The notes under the pieces are model-generated. The model was not told the DNA's origin and made no database searches. It saw only the letters and a list, made by a program, of their open reading frames with translations. This document shows, piece by piece, positions 1 to 7,756 of a DNA stretch of 64,000 bases. The translations under genes and the position numbers were made by a program. Source of the stretch: Exiguobacterium acetylicum (lineage in GTDB: Bacteria; Bacillota; Bacilli; Exiguobacteriales; Exiguobacteriaceae); contig NZ_CP082333.1 in NCBI RefSeq assembly GCF_019890935.1, positions 1,762,001-1,826,000 of the forward strand, in the 5' to 3' direction. Each line of letters starts with the position of its first letter. The stretch's first letter is position 1.

Positions 1-568
1 GAATGATTGTCGGATAGATCAAGGCACCTGCTACTGTCATGGCAACAAATTGATTCGCACCAAACTTCCGCGCTGATGTAACCGCTAACAAAATAGGTAA
101 GAAGTAAAAGAGACTATCCGCTGTAGCATTTAAGATGATATACGTTGTTTCAGTAGGAACTAACCAACCTGCATTCGTCGCAATCGCAAGTAACCCCTTT
201 AAGATACCAGCTCCCGCCATGACACCAAGCAACGGCGTAAAGATACTTGAAATAATATCGATTGCTCGACCAAAAATATTTCCTTTTTCATTTGTTTCCC
301 TAGATTCTGTTGACTCTTCCATCAGCTTTGTTTGTTTCCCAATTGCTTGATATACCTCAGGTACTGTATTCCCGACAACGACCTGAAACTGCCCTCCGCT
401 CTCTTTTACAGCAATGACACCTTCTAATTTTTCAAGTTTTAATTTATCTGCCTTTGCTTTGTCTTTAAGTACGAAACGTAGTCGGGTCGCGCAATGAACA
501 AGTGAACTAACGTTTTGTTCGCCTCCGACAGATTCAATGATTTCTTTTGCCAATTGATCGTATTTCAT
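1..568 (-). CDS. bglP: PTS beta-glucoside transporter subunit IIBC(A), N-terminal part (runs off left edge)
   Basis: The reading frame starts at ATG 568 and is open to the window edge, so only about 189 N-terminal residues are visible. They give an EIIB domain with the phosphorylatable cysteine at residue 26 (HCATRLRF), then the FGGQFQVVVG-type end of EIIB and the first EIIC membrane helices. In the family this imports and phosphorylates beta-glucosides such as salicin or arbutin. It lies downstream of licT with a RAT/terminator leader between them, so expression should need LicT antitermination. It is a paralogue of the complete permease at 27392-29284. Substrate is inferred from family and context only. 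Confidence 0.93.
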   Translation of the reverse strand, partial: MKYDQLAKEIIESVGGEQNVSSLVHCATRLRFVLKDKAKADKLKLEKLEGVIAVKESGGQFQVVVGNTVPEVYQAIGKQTKLMEESTESRETNEKGNIFGRAIDIISSIFTPLLGVMAGAGILKGLLAIATNAGWLVPTETTYIILNATADSLFYFLPILLAVTSARKFGANQFVAMTVAGALIYPTII

Positions 569-592
569 AAGACACCTCCATAGTTGATAGAC

Positions 593-660
593 ACAAAAAG
601 AAACCCAGATGAGAACAAGTTACGTATTTCATAGAAATACGCATTGCTTCACCTAGGTTT
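593..660 (-). terminator. Intrinsic terminator in the bglP leader
   Basis: A long stem-loop in the bglP leader: the arm around 652-660 pairs with 601-609, and an inner stem (GAAATACG with CGTATTTC) extends it. In the transcript it is followed by a U-rich run (593-600). Its upstream arm overlaps the RAT at 656-684, the usual arrangement in which antiterminator and terminator exclude each other. Confidence 0.85.
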
Positions 661-684
661 CGCCTGCTTGACCAGTAACAACCC
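656..684 (-). promoter_or_regulatory. Ribonucleic antiterminator (RAT) upstream of bglP
   Basis: On the minus strand this reads as a classical 29-base LicT/SacY-type RAT: GTTGTTACTG, then GTCAAGCAGGCGAAACC. The last bases overlap the 5' arm of the terminator at 593-660. Binding of the LicT RNA-binding domain should stabilise it and allow readthrough into the PTS gene. It differs from the RAT before licT at very few positions. Confidence 0.88.
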
Positions 685-738
685 TATTAGATAAATATAT
701 ATTTATTAACCATATAATAACAACAATACATTAATATG

Positions 739-1581
739 TCAATCTTTCTTTTTTTCTTTAATCAATCTTGTAATATGAACCGTTAGGTATAATTTCTCTT
801 CATCCGTCAACCGATAATCATACTTTGTCTGAATAAAGGAACCGATTTTTTCAGTGCAGACATAGGATTTTGGATATTGCATTTTCACTAGATCAAAAAG
901 TGCACTCTCATCTCCTTCGTATTCAGTACGTGTCACGAGTCGTTGCGCAAAAAATTTTAAATGAGTAACAAAACGATGATAAGCGAGAGCATTCTCATCC
1001 CATTCTAGTGCAAAGTGATATTTTACAAGATTCAATACTTCTTGAATGACTTTTGTCATTGAAACGATGTTCGGCATTTCTTCATTTAATTCAGCATTCA
1101 CGATATGAAGAGCTATATAGGCTGCTTCGTCTTCAGGTAGTACGATATTAAATTTTTCTTCAACCAGTTCAAGCGCTTGCAAACCAACATTAAACTCATC
1201 TTGGTATAAACGTTTAATCTCCCAAAGCAATACATTTTTGATCTCTAAACCTTTTTCATGACGTTCTAATGCAAAATGTAAATGGTCGGCAAGAGCGATA
1301 TAGACAAGTTCATTGAGTTTTTTTCCAAGCGTCAATTTAGCAATCGTTACGATATCATCAGTCAAGACGATGATTTCTTCAGGAATTTCTTGAAGTAGTA
1401 ATTTAAATCGTTCATGATTGCCAGCATCATCGAGATAAAAGACTTTTTCAACATCGGAGGCTAATATCGTCTGCCCTGAATTCCGCTTAAATCCGATCCC
1501 CTTCCCCATGACGACTCGCTCACGCCCTGCTTCGTCAAAAACACTGATGACATTGTTGTTGAAAATTTGGTGAATGATCAT
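739..1581 (-). CDS. licT: BglG/LicT family transcription antiterminator
   Basis: 280 residues, the family length. An N-terminal CAT RNA-binding domain (about 1-56) is followed by two PTS regulation domains. The four conserved regulatory histidines fall at H100, H159, H207 and H269, the positions used in B. subtilis LicT. In the family, PTS phosphorylation at PRD1 inactivates the protein and HPr phosphorylation at PRD2 activates it; the active dimer binds RAT hairpins. RATs occur both before this gene (autoregulation) and before the PTS gene downstream. A cre site overlaps its promoter. The ribosome site GGAGGTCACC precedes the ATG. The exact sugar inducer cannot be read from sequence. Confidence 0.95.
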   Translation of the reverse strand: MIIHQIFNNNVISVFDEAGRERVVMGKGIGFKRNSGQTILASDVEKVFYLDDAGNHERFKLLLQEIPEEIIVLTDDIVTIAKLTLGKKLNELVYIALADHLHFALERHEKGLEIKNVLLWEIKRLYQDEFNVGLQALELVEEKFNIVLPEDEAAYIALHIVNAELNEEMPNIVSMTKVIQEVLNLVKYHFALEWDENALAYHRFVTHLKFFAQRLVTRTEYEGDESALFDLVKMQYPKSYVCTEKIGSFIQTKYDYRLTDEEKLYLTVHITRLIKEKKKD

Positions 1582-1602
1582 CGGTGACCTCCTTTCAAAT
1601 CA

Positions 1603-1664
1603 GAAAAATAGAAAAACCCAAATCAAACGTCACTCACGGTTCCAGTGATCGCTGATTTGGGTTT
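1603..1664 (-). terminator. Intrinsic terminator in the licT leader
   Basis: Arms AAACCCAAATCA (1653-1664, read on the minus strand) and TGATTTGGGTTT (1614-1625) form a 12-base stem followed by a U-rich tail. The upstream arm overlaps the RAT at 1660-1688, so licT itself should be controlled by attenuation. Confidence 0.85.
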
Positions 1665-1688
1665 CGCCTGCTTGACCAGTAACAATCC
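1660..1688 (-). promoter_or_regulatory. Ribonucleic antiterminator (RAT) upstream of licT
   Basis: Minus-strand RAT beginning GGATTGTTACTGG and ending GCAGGCGAAACC, matching the LicT/SacY class. It overlaps the licT leader terminator, which predicts positive autoregulation by LicT. Confidence 0.88.
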
Positions 1689-1695
1689 CTATTCC

Positions 1696-1729
1696 ATTAT
1701 ATTCTATACCATTGTTGATAACGGTTACA
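1696..1729 (-). promoter_or_regulatory. licT promoter -10 with overlapping CcpA cre site
   Basis: On the minus strand a TATAAT box lies at 1696-1701, just upstream of the RAT. At 1716-1729 the minus strand reads TGTAACCGTTATCA, which fits the cre consensus TGWAANCGNTNWCA at every fixed position. It covers the -35 region, so CcpA would block initiation when preferred sugars are present. The -35 itself is poor. Confidence 0.7.
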
Positions 1730-1757
1730 AGTATCATTTTTATAAACATTCACTTCT

Positions 1758-2111
1758 TCACATCTTTCGATTCACATATAGCAATGTGAGTGGGAAGAGT
1801 AAAACTTGTCCTCCAAATGCTAATAACATCGCAAACTGAATGTCTTGAATGATAGACAGATTAACGAGAACCAAAATTACGAAAAGATAACCGATACTAA
1901 TTAAATAGGCGATATGCCCACTACGTATTTTGACCTCGTATTGCCGCTCATCATGCGGTTCGTCCGGTGAGAAACTCACCGCTGTGATGCGTGAGGAAAC
2001 ACCTGCTAAAATCAGTACGATTCCAGTCATTTTCATTTCTGGTATCTCCATCGTCATGTATATCCCCATTCCAATTAAAGCAAGATCCAACAATATATTT
2101 AATCGCTTCAT
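1758..2111 (-). CDS. Small membrane protein of unknown function with DERQ motif
   Basis: 117 residues with about four hydrophobic segments (roughly 5-20, 27-45, 66-86, 92-112) and, between the second and third, a polar loop with DEPHDERQYEVK. A DERQ-type loop between helices is seen in DUF2178-like membrane proteins that pair with XRE regulators. The start overlaps the stop of the upstream regulator gene by four bases (ATGA), so the two are translationally coupled. Function unknown; the regulator-plus-membrane-protein pairing is common in Bacillota. Confidence 0.75.
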   Translation of the reverse strand: MKRLNILLDLALIGMGIYMTMEIPEMKMTGIVLILAGVSSRITAVSFSPDEPHDERQYEVKIRSGHIAYLISIGYLFVILVLVNLSIIQDIQFAMLLAFGGQVLLFPLTLLYVNRKM

Positions 2112-2323
2112 TCTATTCCCTCCTCGTTCGTTCGATTCGGTGTAAAGATGTCTTCGATTCGCCGTTCAAACAGATCAGCTAGTGAAAACGCGAGGTCGAG
2201 TGACGGATTATACCGCTCTTTTTCGATGGAAATGACCGTCTGACGCGACACGTTCAATCGTTTTGCCAGTTCGCCTTGCGACCAACCTCGTTCTTCGCGC
2301 ATCTCCTTGACCTTATTTTTCAT
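2108..2323 (-). CDS. XRE-family transcriptional regulator
   Basis: 71 residues from ATG 2323, chosen because GAGGTGA sits just before it; an earlier in-frame start lacks a ribosome site. Almost the whole protein is a Cro/C1 helix-turn-helix (REERGWSQGELAKRLNVSRQ, then VISIEKERYNPSLDLAFSLA), with a short tail FERRIEDIF. This compact type is usually a repressor that controls its own operon. It is coupled by a 4-base overlap to the downstream membrane protein. Confidence 0.93.
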   Translation of the reverse strand: MKNKVKEMREERGWSQGELAKRLNVSRQTVISIEKERYNPSLDLAFSLADLFERRIEDIFTPNRTNEEGIE

Positions 2324-2379
2324 GATTTCACCTCGTAGTCCCACTATATGTAAATAACACACTACCTGTCAAGTTTCCT

Positions 2380-2811
2380 TTACACCTTCTTCATACGCTC
2401 CCACATGATATACCGATCGTCTCTCCCGACCTGAATCAATCCTGCTTTTTCGAGTACTCGGATTGATGCTTGATTTGTCGACTCCGTCTTCGCAAGTACC
2501 CCTGTCACTTCCGTTTGTTCAAACGCCCATTCAATCAATGCTTGAACTGCTTCCGTCGCAAACCCTTGATTGAGATACGCTGGTAACAGACCATAACCGA
2601 TTTCGACCGCTTGTCGTATGTCCGGCTTCCCCTTGAATCCGATATCCCCGATTACTTGACCATCCTTTGTCACGACGAGCCAGTTGCCCCAGTATAATAG
2701 CGAGGGATCTGACGCTATTGACATCAAATGATGCTGAACTTCCGGTCCGTTATCGTAGTGCTGTTGTTGTAAACGCGGTAGATCCTTCGCTGTACATGGA
2801 TGAATCGTCAA
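2380..2811 (-). CDS. GNAT family N-acetyltransferase
   Basis: 143 residues with the GNAT fold. The acetyl-CoA loop region is LLPAYLNQGFATEAVQALIE (about 77-96), followed by the typical STNQASIRVLEKAGL motif. The layout is of the RimJ/RimL-like type. Substrate is unknown. It is last in a minus-strand run after marR and a DUF3147 gene with 29 bases between it and the upstream stop, so probably cotranscribed. Confidence 0.9.
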   Translation of the reverse strand: MTIHPCTAKDLPRLQQQHYDNGPEVQHHLMSIASDPSLLYWGNWLVVTKDGQVIGDIGFKGKPDIRQAVEIGYGLLPAYLNQGFATEAVQALIEWAFEQTEVTGVLAKTESTNQASIRVLEKAGLIQVGRDDRYIMWERMKKV

Positions 2812-2840
2812 TCGCTTTTATCATTACTTTGTCTCCTTTT

Positions 2841-3185
2841 TTAGGTTTGCCACCACTGTTGTAGGTGACGTTGGATATACCAACAAGCAATAAAAAAGCT
2901 CGTCGCACCGAGTATACTGTAAAAAATAGGAATACCTAAGCGAATCAATCCATATAAGACGGCAAGCAATAAGAACGTCGCTGGTAATCCGAGTAACACA
3001 CTCTTTAAGAATGTACTCAGTTCTGCCCGTTCACTTCCCTGTTTAACGAGCCAGGCAAAGCTGATCAGACTGACGACGGGCAATGCAGACAACACACCAC
3101 CCAGTGACGGTGAACGCCGGGCGACTTCCGTGACAAGACCGATGACCAGTGCGCTCGACAGCACCTTAACGAGAAAAGCAGTCAT
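2841..3185 (-). CDS. DUF3147-like membrane protein
   Basis: 114 residues from ATG 3185, which lies inside the 3' end of marR (20-base overlap). Four hydrophobic segments cover most of the chain; RSPSLGGVLSALPVVSLISF resembles the conserved region of DUF3147 proteins. Function unknown. The overlap with marR suggests the two are coupled and that MarR may control it. The longer in-frame start adds a Cys/Arg-rich stretch that does not look like the family. Confidence 0.8.
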   Translation of the reverse strand: MTAFLVKVLSSALVIGLVTEVARRSPSLGGVLSALPVVSLISFAWLVKQGSERAELSTFLKSVLLGLPATFLLLAVLYGLIRLGIPIFYSILGATSFFIACWYIQRHLQQWWQT

Positions 3186-3570
3186 CTGCCGCCTCCCGCA
3201 ACAATCGAAACGCCTGTTCAATCGCCTGTTGGTCTGTTTTTGACATCGTAGCAAGGACTTGATTCAACCGTTCAGGATCGAGTTCCGTATGACGACGAAC
3301 GATTGTATCTCCTAAGTCTGTCAAACCAATCGTCACTTGGCGTTGGTCTTCTGGATTCCGTTTTTTTTCGATATAGCCTAATCCCTCCAACTTTTTGACG
3401 TGCTCAGACGTCGTATTATGTGAGAGGCGAAATGCCTCGGCAATCTGCTTGATCGTCGGATTCACCGCAAATTGAATGTATTGCAAAATACGCACACTTT
3501 GGTGAGACAGGTTTTCTTCGAACCGTGGATGTAGTTGATAATAAATTTTTGCAAAATCAGCTGAAATCAT
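3166..3570 (-). CDS. MarR-family transcriptional regulator
   Basis: 134 residues with a winged helix: RILQYIQFAVNPTIKQIAEA, recognition helix SHNTTSEHVKKLEGLGYIEK, and a wing with RNPEDQRQVTIGLTDLG. This is the usual MarR dimer layout. It heads an operon with the DUF3147 and GNAT genes and faces a lipoprotein gene. The AT-rich palindromes between them (3601-3623) are its likely operator. Confidence 0.93.
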   Translation of the reverse strand: MISADFAKIYYQLHPRFEENLSHQSVRILQYIQFAVNPTIKQIAEAFRLSHNTTSEHVKKLEGLGYIEKKRNPEDQRQVTIGLTDLGDTIVRRHTELDPERLNQVLATMSKTDQQAIEQAFRLLREAADDCFSR

Positions 3571-3600
3571 AATGCTCCCCCCTTATATCGTATAATCCGA

Positions 3601-3623
3601 ATATATCGTAAAACACGATATAT
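3601..3623. promoter_or_regulatory. Probable MarR operator, divergent intergenic region
   Basis: Perfect inverted repeat ATATATCGT-aaaac-ACGATATAT, with a second TATCGTATAAT-like half copy just to its left (3585-3596). It lies between marR and the divergent lipoprotein gene, the normal place for an autoregulatory MarR site. Binding is inferred. Confidence 0.6.
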
Positions 3624-3646
3624 TAATAGAGAAAGAGGTGTGTTTC

Positions 3647-4003
3647 ATGAAAAAAACGGTAGCTACTATCGTATTGGTCATTCTTTTTCTCAGTGGATGC
3701 TTAGCGGAGACGACGATGACAACGACGGACCTCATCGCGGCGGAAGCCATTAAACAAGCTCAAGACGTCATCCGCTTGAACGATCGCGTGTATCGACTAG
3801 ATCAGGTCGTAACCGTCTCCGATCTATCCTTGACTCCTGGTCCACGTGTTCAAAAAATAGCATCCGAAAAGACGCTCGAGGACGGCATGGCAACTCATCT
3901 TAAGAGCGGTACGGTCATCTATCAAGAAAAAGATGATACGATGTTTATATATGTGCAGCGAAACAAGAAGTGGTATCGCTATCAATCCATCCCTGAAGGA
4001 TGA
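3647..4003 (+). CDS. Small secreted lipoprotein of unknown function
   Basis: 118 residues from ATG 3647, preceded by AGAAAGAGGTG. The N-terminus is a lipoprotein signal: two lysines, a hydrophobic core and the lipobox LSGC, with lipidated Cys17. The mature part is soluble and not recognised. It is 12 bases upstream of the nucleotidyltransferase gene, so probably in one transcript. It faces marR across the palindromic operator and may be under MarR control. Confidence 0.8.
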   Translation: MKKTVATIVLVILFLSGCLAETTMTTTDLIAAEAIKQAQDVIRLNDRVYRLDQVVTVSDLSLTPGPRVQKIASEKTLEDGMATHLKSGTVIYQEKDDTMFIYVQRNKKWYRYQSIPEG

Positions 4004-4015
4004 GGAGGAAAACAG

Positions 4016-4783
4016 ATGCAGTATCCAACGACATTGGGCACGAAAAATGGCTACATCCATAATCCAACTTCCGCTGAAGCGATTCCTGTCCGTTATCGTG
4101 CCGTGATTCAGGACGTCGTCGCCTATGTACAAACCTTATCCGCGTTTCATGGCGTGTACTTGTATGGTAGCGTTGCCAAAGGAACGGCGCGTCCCTTTGA
4201 ATCCGATCTCGATTTTACACTGATTTTGACAGAACCGTTGACGGAAGAAGAACACATGCGGTTAGATGAACGCACGGAAGACTGGTTGAAGGACTATTCA
4301 TTCGTCACCAAAATCGATTATGACATCGGTCTGCTTGGCGACGTCATACGGGATGACGAAGTTCTTCGCTGGGGTGTCTGGTTGAAATCCGTCAACTTGT
4401 TTTTGGCAGGCGAAAATCTCCAAAGCCGATTTCCATCCCTTCGCCCGACACGCTCTCTTGGCTTCGCGTTAAACAATGGAGTATGTGAGCAGTTGAAAAC
4501 GGATTTATTTCTCCTAGAAACAGGTCAGGTCGCTTTGCTTTATTCCGATTCGATCGTGAAACGGATTGTTCGGAGTGCCTATCACCTTATTCTAGAAGAC
4601 GATCAAAGCTTCGTGCATGACCTAGAGACACTCCGTCCGATCTTGCTTCATTATTTCCCTGACGAACCGCGCTTTTTGTCACTGTTCGCCGCATACGATA
4701 CACATCAAATCGTTTCGCTAGAATATGTCCACTACTTTGTGGACTGGTTCGCGTCTCGAATGCCGGACGAATCAATCCTTTAA
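4016..4783 (+). CDS. Nucleotidyltransferase domain protein (aminoglycoside-adenylyltransferase-like)
   Basis: 255 residues. The N-terminal half has the polymerase-beta-like nucleotidyltransferase signature GSVAKGTARPFESDLDFTLI: the GS motif plus two metal-binding aspartates (SDLD). A third acidic position is likely in the KIDYDIGL segment. The helical C-terminal half is of the type found in AadA-like enzymes. It could adenylylate a small molecule, but the substrate is unknown and drug resistance is not shown. Ribosome site GAGGAGGAAA. Its end overlaps the convergent methyltransferase gene by 12 bases. Confidence 0.85.
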   Translation: MQYPTTLGTKNGYIHNPTSAEAIPVRYRAVIQDVVAYVQTLSAFHGVYLYGSVAKGTARPFESDLDFTLILTEPLTEEEHMRLDERTEDWLKDYSFVTKIDYDIGLLGDVIRDDEVLRWGVWLKSVNLFLAGENLQSRFPSLRPTRSLGFALNNGVCEQLKTDLFLLETGQVALLYSDSIVKRIVRSAYHLILEDDQSFVHDLETLRPILLHYFPDEPRFLSLFAAYDTHQIVSLEYVHYFVDWFASRMPDESIL

Positions 4784-5482
4784 TCGAAACAGACCAGTCC
4801 ACAGTCCAGCATGACCAAATAATTCCTCCGGATTGTCGACGGGTTTCATTTCCGTTAGTTCGATGACGTCGAATGCATCGAAGATGGAGAGTAATCGCTC
4901 TTTCGTGTATCCGAGTCCACCTTGAAGACTATTTTCTTGATAGACCTCCCAGTCCGTCAACGTCGCCCCGCCAAGCGGACCGCCCGCAACAAAACACGTC
5001 AATCCGAAATATCCTCCTGGGCGCAACATCTCCTTCAGTCGCGTCACATAAGTCACACGTCGATGTGGCGCCATATGATGAAAACAGCCGGAATCGTAAA
5101 TGAAATCATATGTATTCTGTTCGGTCGTCGCTAGAAAATCTTGCTTTCGAAACGCAACATGTGCCCCAGTCTGTTGCGCTTGTTCCGTTGCCCAGTCTAA
5201 CGCGGTTGCTGAAAGATCCAGTCCCGTCACCGAGAAACCATGTGTTGCGAGATAAATCGCATTTCGACCCGGTCCTGTTCCGAGATCTAATGCGTCACCA
5301 GGCGAGAGCCAGCCCTCTTCGACGTAGCGAACTAAGTTCTCGTCCGGAATGTTCTTAAAAAACGGGACCGGTTTCGACCGATCTTCATAAAACTTGCCCC
5401 AAAACGGTTCTGGTTCACGTAATCGTGCGTCGAGCATCTTTAAAATATCCTCCATCGTATCAATCGTCTGTGTTTCTGTCAT
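4772..5482 (-). CDS. Class I SAM-dependent methyltransferase
   Basis: 236 residues with a Rossmann methyltransferase core: motif I ALDLGTGPGRNAIYLATHGF, motif II acid in VTGLDLS, and the FIYDSGCFHHM segment. It resembles the TehB/UbiE-type small-molecule methyltransferases of Bacillota. Substrate unknown. Monocistronic by position, with a ribosome site (GAGGGGGAA) before ATG 5482. Confidence 0.9.
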   Translation of the reverse strand: MTETQTIDTMEDILKMLDARLREPEPFWGKFYEDRSKPVPFFKNIPDENLVRYVEEGWLSPGDALDLGTGPGRNAIYLATHGFSVTGLDLSATALDWATEQAQQTGAHVAFRKQDFLATTEQNTYDFIYDSGCFHHMAPHRRVTYVTRLKEMLRPGGYFGLTCFVAGGPLGGATLTDWEVYQENSLQGGLGYTKERLLSIFDAFDVIELTEMKPVDNPEELFGHAGLWTGLFRLKD

Positions 5483-5665
5483 TGATCAGTTCCCCCTCTT
5501 TTCTTCTATAATATTGTATTCGTGTTTCAGCTCTGATTTCCCTGTATTTCCTGGATAGAAATGCACTATTTTTCTTACCTTACGATATTGTTAGTATGTT
5601 CTCGCAATCCCTCATGCTACACTAGCCTGTAATTGGAACAACCATTCAAAAGGGAGATATCTTGC

Positions 5666-6301
5666 ATGCGTCAACATCCGACTTCCACTTCCACCTTAGC
5701 AACGGATGAGAAGATCATCCGCTTGATTCAAGGTCTTCATCAAATGCACCATTCACCTATGAAAGCTACCCATTATCAAAAGTTAGCAGCCCAACTTCCT
5801 TATCCTTCTCTTGAAGAGATCAACGCCCGATTCGGTTCGTGGGCGCACCTGTTAGAACGAGCTGGAATCGTCAAGGCTTCCCATTTATCGACGAAAGACC
5901 GCATGACGCTGAACCGTCCCGCTGCGGTCAAGCGAACGAAGCGGTGGTCGATCGAAGAAAGCGTCGCTTTTTATGTCGCTCAAAAAGGAACGAACATGAC
6001 GATCCGCTCCTACACGGAATTGCGAGATCTACACCCCGAGATGCTGAGTGCGAATACGATCATTCGTCGGTTCGGCACCTGGAAAAAGGCCTTGGCACAC
6101 TTCGATCTTACCTCGAACGGCTTCTTCACAGATCAAGACTGCTTAGACGCTCTTCAACAAGCTGCAGCCACACATGGACCGCTTCTGACGAGTCAACAAT
6201 ATGCCAAGTGGGCGCGTGCGCACCAAGCACCTTCACTGACGTTGTTGATTGAACGCTTCTCCAGTTGGCGCGAAGCCTTGCGTCGTCTCGACAGCGAATA
6301 A
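5666..6301 (+). CDS. Protein made of three homing-endonuclease-associated repeats
   Basis: 211 residues from ATG 5666, after AGGGAG. The chain holds three diverged helical units of about 45-50 residues, each ending in an aromatic signature: FGSWAHLLERAG (56-67), FGTWKKALAHF (136-146) and FSSWREALRRL (198-208). This pattern matches the HNH-associated repeat that normally sits beside a homing endonuclease and helps bind DNA. No nuclease domain is present here. It is likely a DNA-binding protein; target and role are unknown. A bidirectional terminator follows at once. Confidence 0.8.
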   Translation: MRQHPTSTSTLATDEKIIRLIQGLHQMHHSPMKATHYQKLAAQLPYPSLEEINARFGSWAHLLERAGIVKASHLSTKDRMTLNRPAAVKRTKRWSIEESVAFYVAQKGTNMTIRSYTELRDLHPEMLSANTIIRRFGTWKKALAHFDLTSNGFFTDQDCLDALQQAAATHGPLLTSQQYAKWARAHQAPSLTLLIERFSSWREALRRLDSE

Positions 6302-6347
6302 AAAGGATCGTGCCCGCTGATTGATTCGACGGGACACGATCCTTTTT
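6301..6347. terminator. Bidirectional terminator
   Basis: Stem AAAAGGATCGTG..CCG with CGG..CACGATCCTTTT, with A- and T-runs on both sides. It serves the repeat protein on the plus strand and the DUF4362 lipoprotein gene on the minus strand. Confidence 0.85.
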
Positions 6348-6349
6348 GA

Positions 6350-6760
6350 TTATTGTTTTGGCAATCGTAAGAGCTCATGATCCGCCCCTTCAGCGCATTG
6401 GCGTAACGTATAGACCGACTGTTCCTTCTCGCTTGTCTTGACGAGTCGCTTACAGACTTCGTTTTTACGATCATCGTCTGTCGTGCCGAATTGATCACGC
6501 GATGAATCAGACGTGTATTGATACGACTTGCCATCATACTTGACATCATACAATACCGGGTCTCCTTCAGTCGTAAATGCCGTGATGCGGATCTGATCTG
6601 ATTTGCCTTGCGTTGACTTTTTTAAAAAGGATTCAAATCGGTCGCTGTTCGTAACATCATTCTGGACGATGATGTCGCCATTCTCCTTCGCCTCTTCCAT
6701 CGTATATTTTCCACAACCGGCTAAACAAAGCAGACATACTATAAGACCAAGCTTCCGCAT
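6350..6760 (-). CDS. DUF4362-type lipoprotein
   Basis: 136 residues with a lipoprotein signal ending in LAGC (lipidated Cys15). The mature domain, with DIIVQNDVTNSDRFESFL and the ITAFTTEGDPVLYDVKYDG strand pair, resembles DUF4362 lipoproteins of Bacillota. It has two further cysteines (NEVCKRL and LRQCAEG) that could form a disulfide outside the cell. Function unknown. Confidence 0.8.
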   Translation of the reverse strand: MRKLGLIVCLLCLAGCGKYTMEEAKENGDIIVQNDVTNSDRFESFLKKSTQGKSDQIRITAFTTEGDPVLYDVKYDGKSYQYTSDSSRDQFGTTDDDRKNEVCKRLVKTSEKEQSVYTLRQCAEGADHELLRLPKQ

Positions 6761-6777
6761 CCCTCACCGACTCCTTC

Positions 6778-7284
6778 TCAACGTTTTGCTAATAATCGAT
6801 CAAGGCAATACAGTTGCGACGTAAAGCCTTCCTTCATCCCCATACTGAGTACTTCTTGCACGGCTGCTTCTGTCTCATAGGTTGACTCGAAGACAATCAA
6901 CGTCGTCTCCCCGTGGTCGAGGAATGTCGTGACATTCTCGCTTCCTGGCAAATGTTCAGAGATCGCTCCTGACGCGTCCGAGAAATAATCGGCATGACTA
7001 TACGTGTTCGGAGCATCGATGTGTCTGAAAATCGCTTTTCCCCACGATTCCATGCCGTAAAAGTCACCTTGCGCCGGATCAACACAGCGCATGCAATAAT
7101 GCCATACACCACCCGGTTGAAACTCAAACGTCTTGATCGTCGTCTCCCAGCCTTCCGGTCCCCACCACGCTTCGAGCTGCTCTTTTTCCGTGAATGCGGC
7201 AAAGACGCTATCTCGTGGTGCCTCGCACGTCCATTCCATTCGTAGCGTCTTTCCCTCAATCGAAGTCTTCAATTTCTTTTTCAT
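6778..7284 (-). CDS. SRPBCC / AHSA1-type domain protein
   Basis: 168 residues with the START-like AHSA1 pattern: RDSVFAAFTEKEQLEAWWGP, FQPGGVWHYCMRCVDP, then a C-terminal helix with VLSMGMKEGFTSQLYCLDRL. Such proteins bind hydrophobic ligands or fold partners. Its start overlaps the end of the ArsR gene by 29 bases, a very common pairing in which ArsR and AHSA1 proteins share an operon. Ligand unknown. Confidence 0.92.
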   Translation of the reverse strand: MKKKLKTSIEGKTLRMEWTCEAPRDSVFAAFTEKEQLEAWWGPEGWETTIKTFEFQPGGVWHYCMRCVDPAQGDFYGMESWGKAIFRHIDAPNTYSHADYFSDASGAISEHLPGSENVTTFLDHGETTLIVFESTYETEAAVQEVLSMGMKEGFTSQLYCLDRLLAKR

Positions 7285-7621
7285 TCGTCCCGTCTCCCTT
7301 CACGTTCGGCTGAATCTGCTTCAAATGTGCGTCTAGACGATGCATGCGGGCTTCCATTTGTGTAAGCGAGTTGCTCCACATGACGAGCTCTCGAAACGCT
7401 TCCGGGCGAAGGCTATACAAGCGACGATTCGCCTGCCGTTCGACAGTGATTAGTTCCGCGTCAAGCAACAGCTTCAAATGCTTCGAGGTTTGCGGTTGGC
7501 GTAAGTGTAGTTGTTCAGCTAACTCATTGACGGAGCGAGGACCATCTCGTAACGCTTCGATGAGTTGAATCCGTGTCGCGTCTCCGAGAGCTGAGAATCG
7601 TATTGGTATCCGATCATTCAT
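7256..7621 (-). CDS. ArsR-family transcriptional regulator
   Basis: 121 residues with a winged helix: RFSALGDATRIQLIEALRDG, then recognition helix LHLRQPQTSKHLKLLLDAEL and wing VERQANRRLYSL. There are no cysteines in the recognition helix (no ELCVCDL-type motif), so metal sensing is unlikely. It belongs to the group that pairs with AHSA1 proteins, as here. Confidence 0.93.
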   Translation of the reverse strand: MNDRIPIRFSALGDATRIQLIEALRDGPRSVNELAEQLHLRQPQTSKHLKLLLDAELITVERQANRRLYSLRPEAFRELVMWSNSLTQMEARMHRLDAHLKQIQPNVKGDGTNEKEIEDFD

Positions 7622-7756
7622 ATCCGTTCACCTCTTTATTTTATATATCCCCAATTTAGAATATTCCAAACTAAGAATATAAAAATGCAAAATGATTGTC
7701 AGATGCATTCAAATGGCGTACGTTCTAAACAACCTGTATGAAAAGAGCGTGAACCA

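Noticed and set aside
4016-4783. Antibiotic-resistance gene
   Set aside because: Only the general nucleotidyltransferase motif is seen; identity with a known resistance enzyme cannot be judged from sequence alone.
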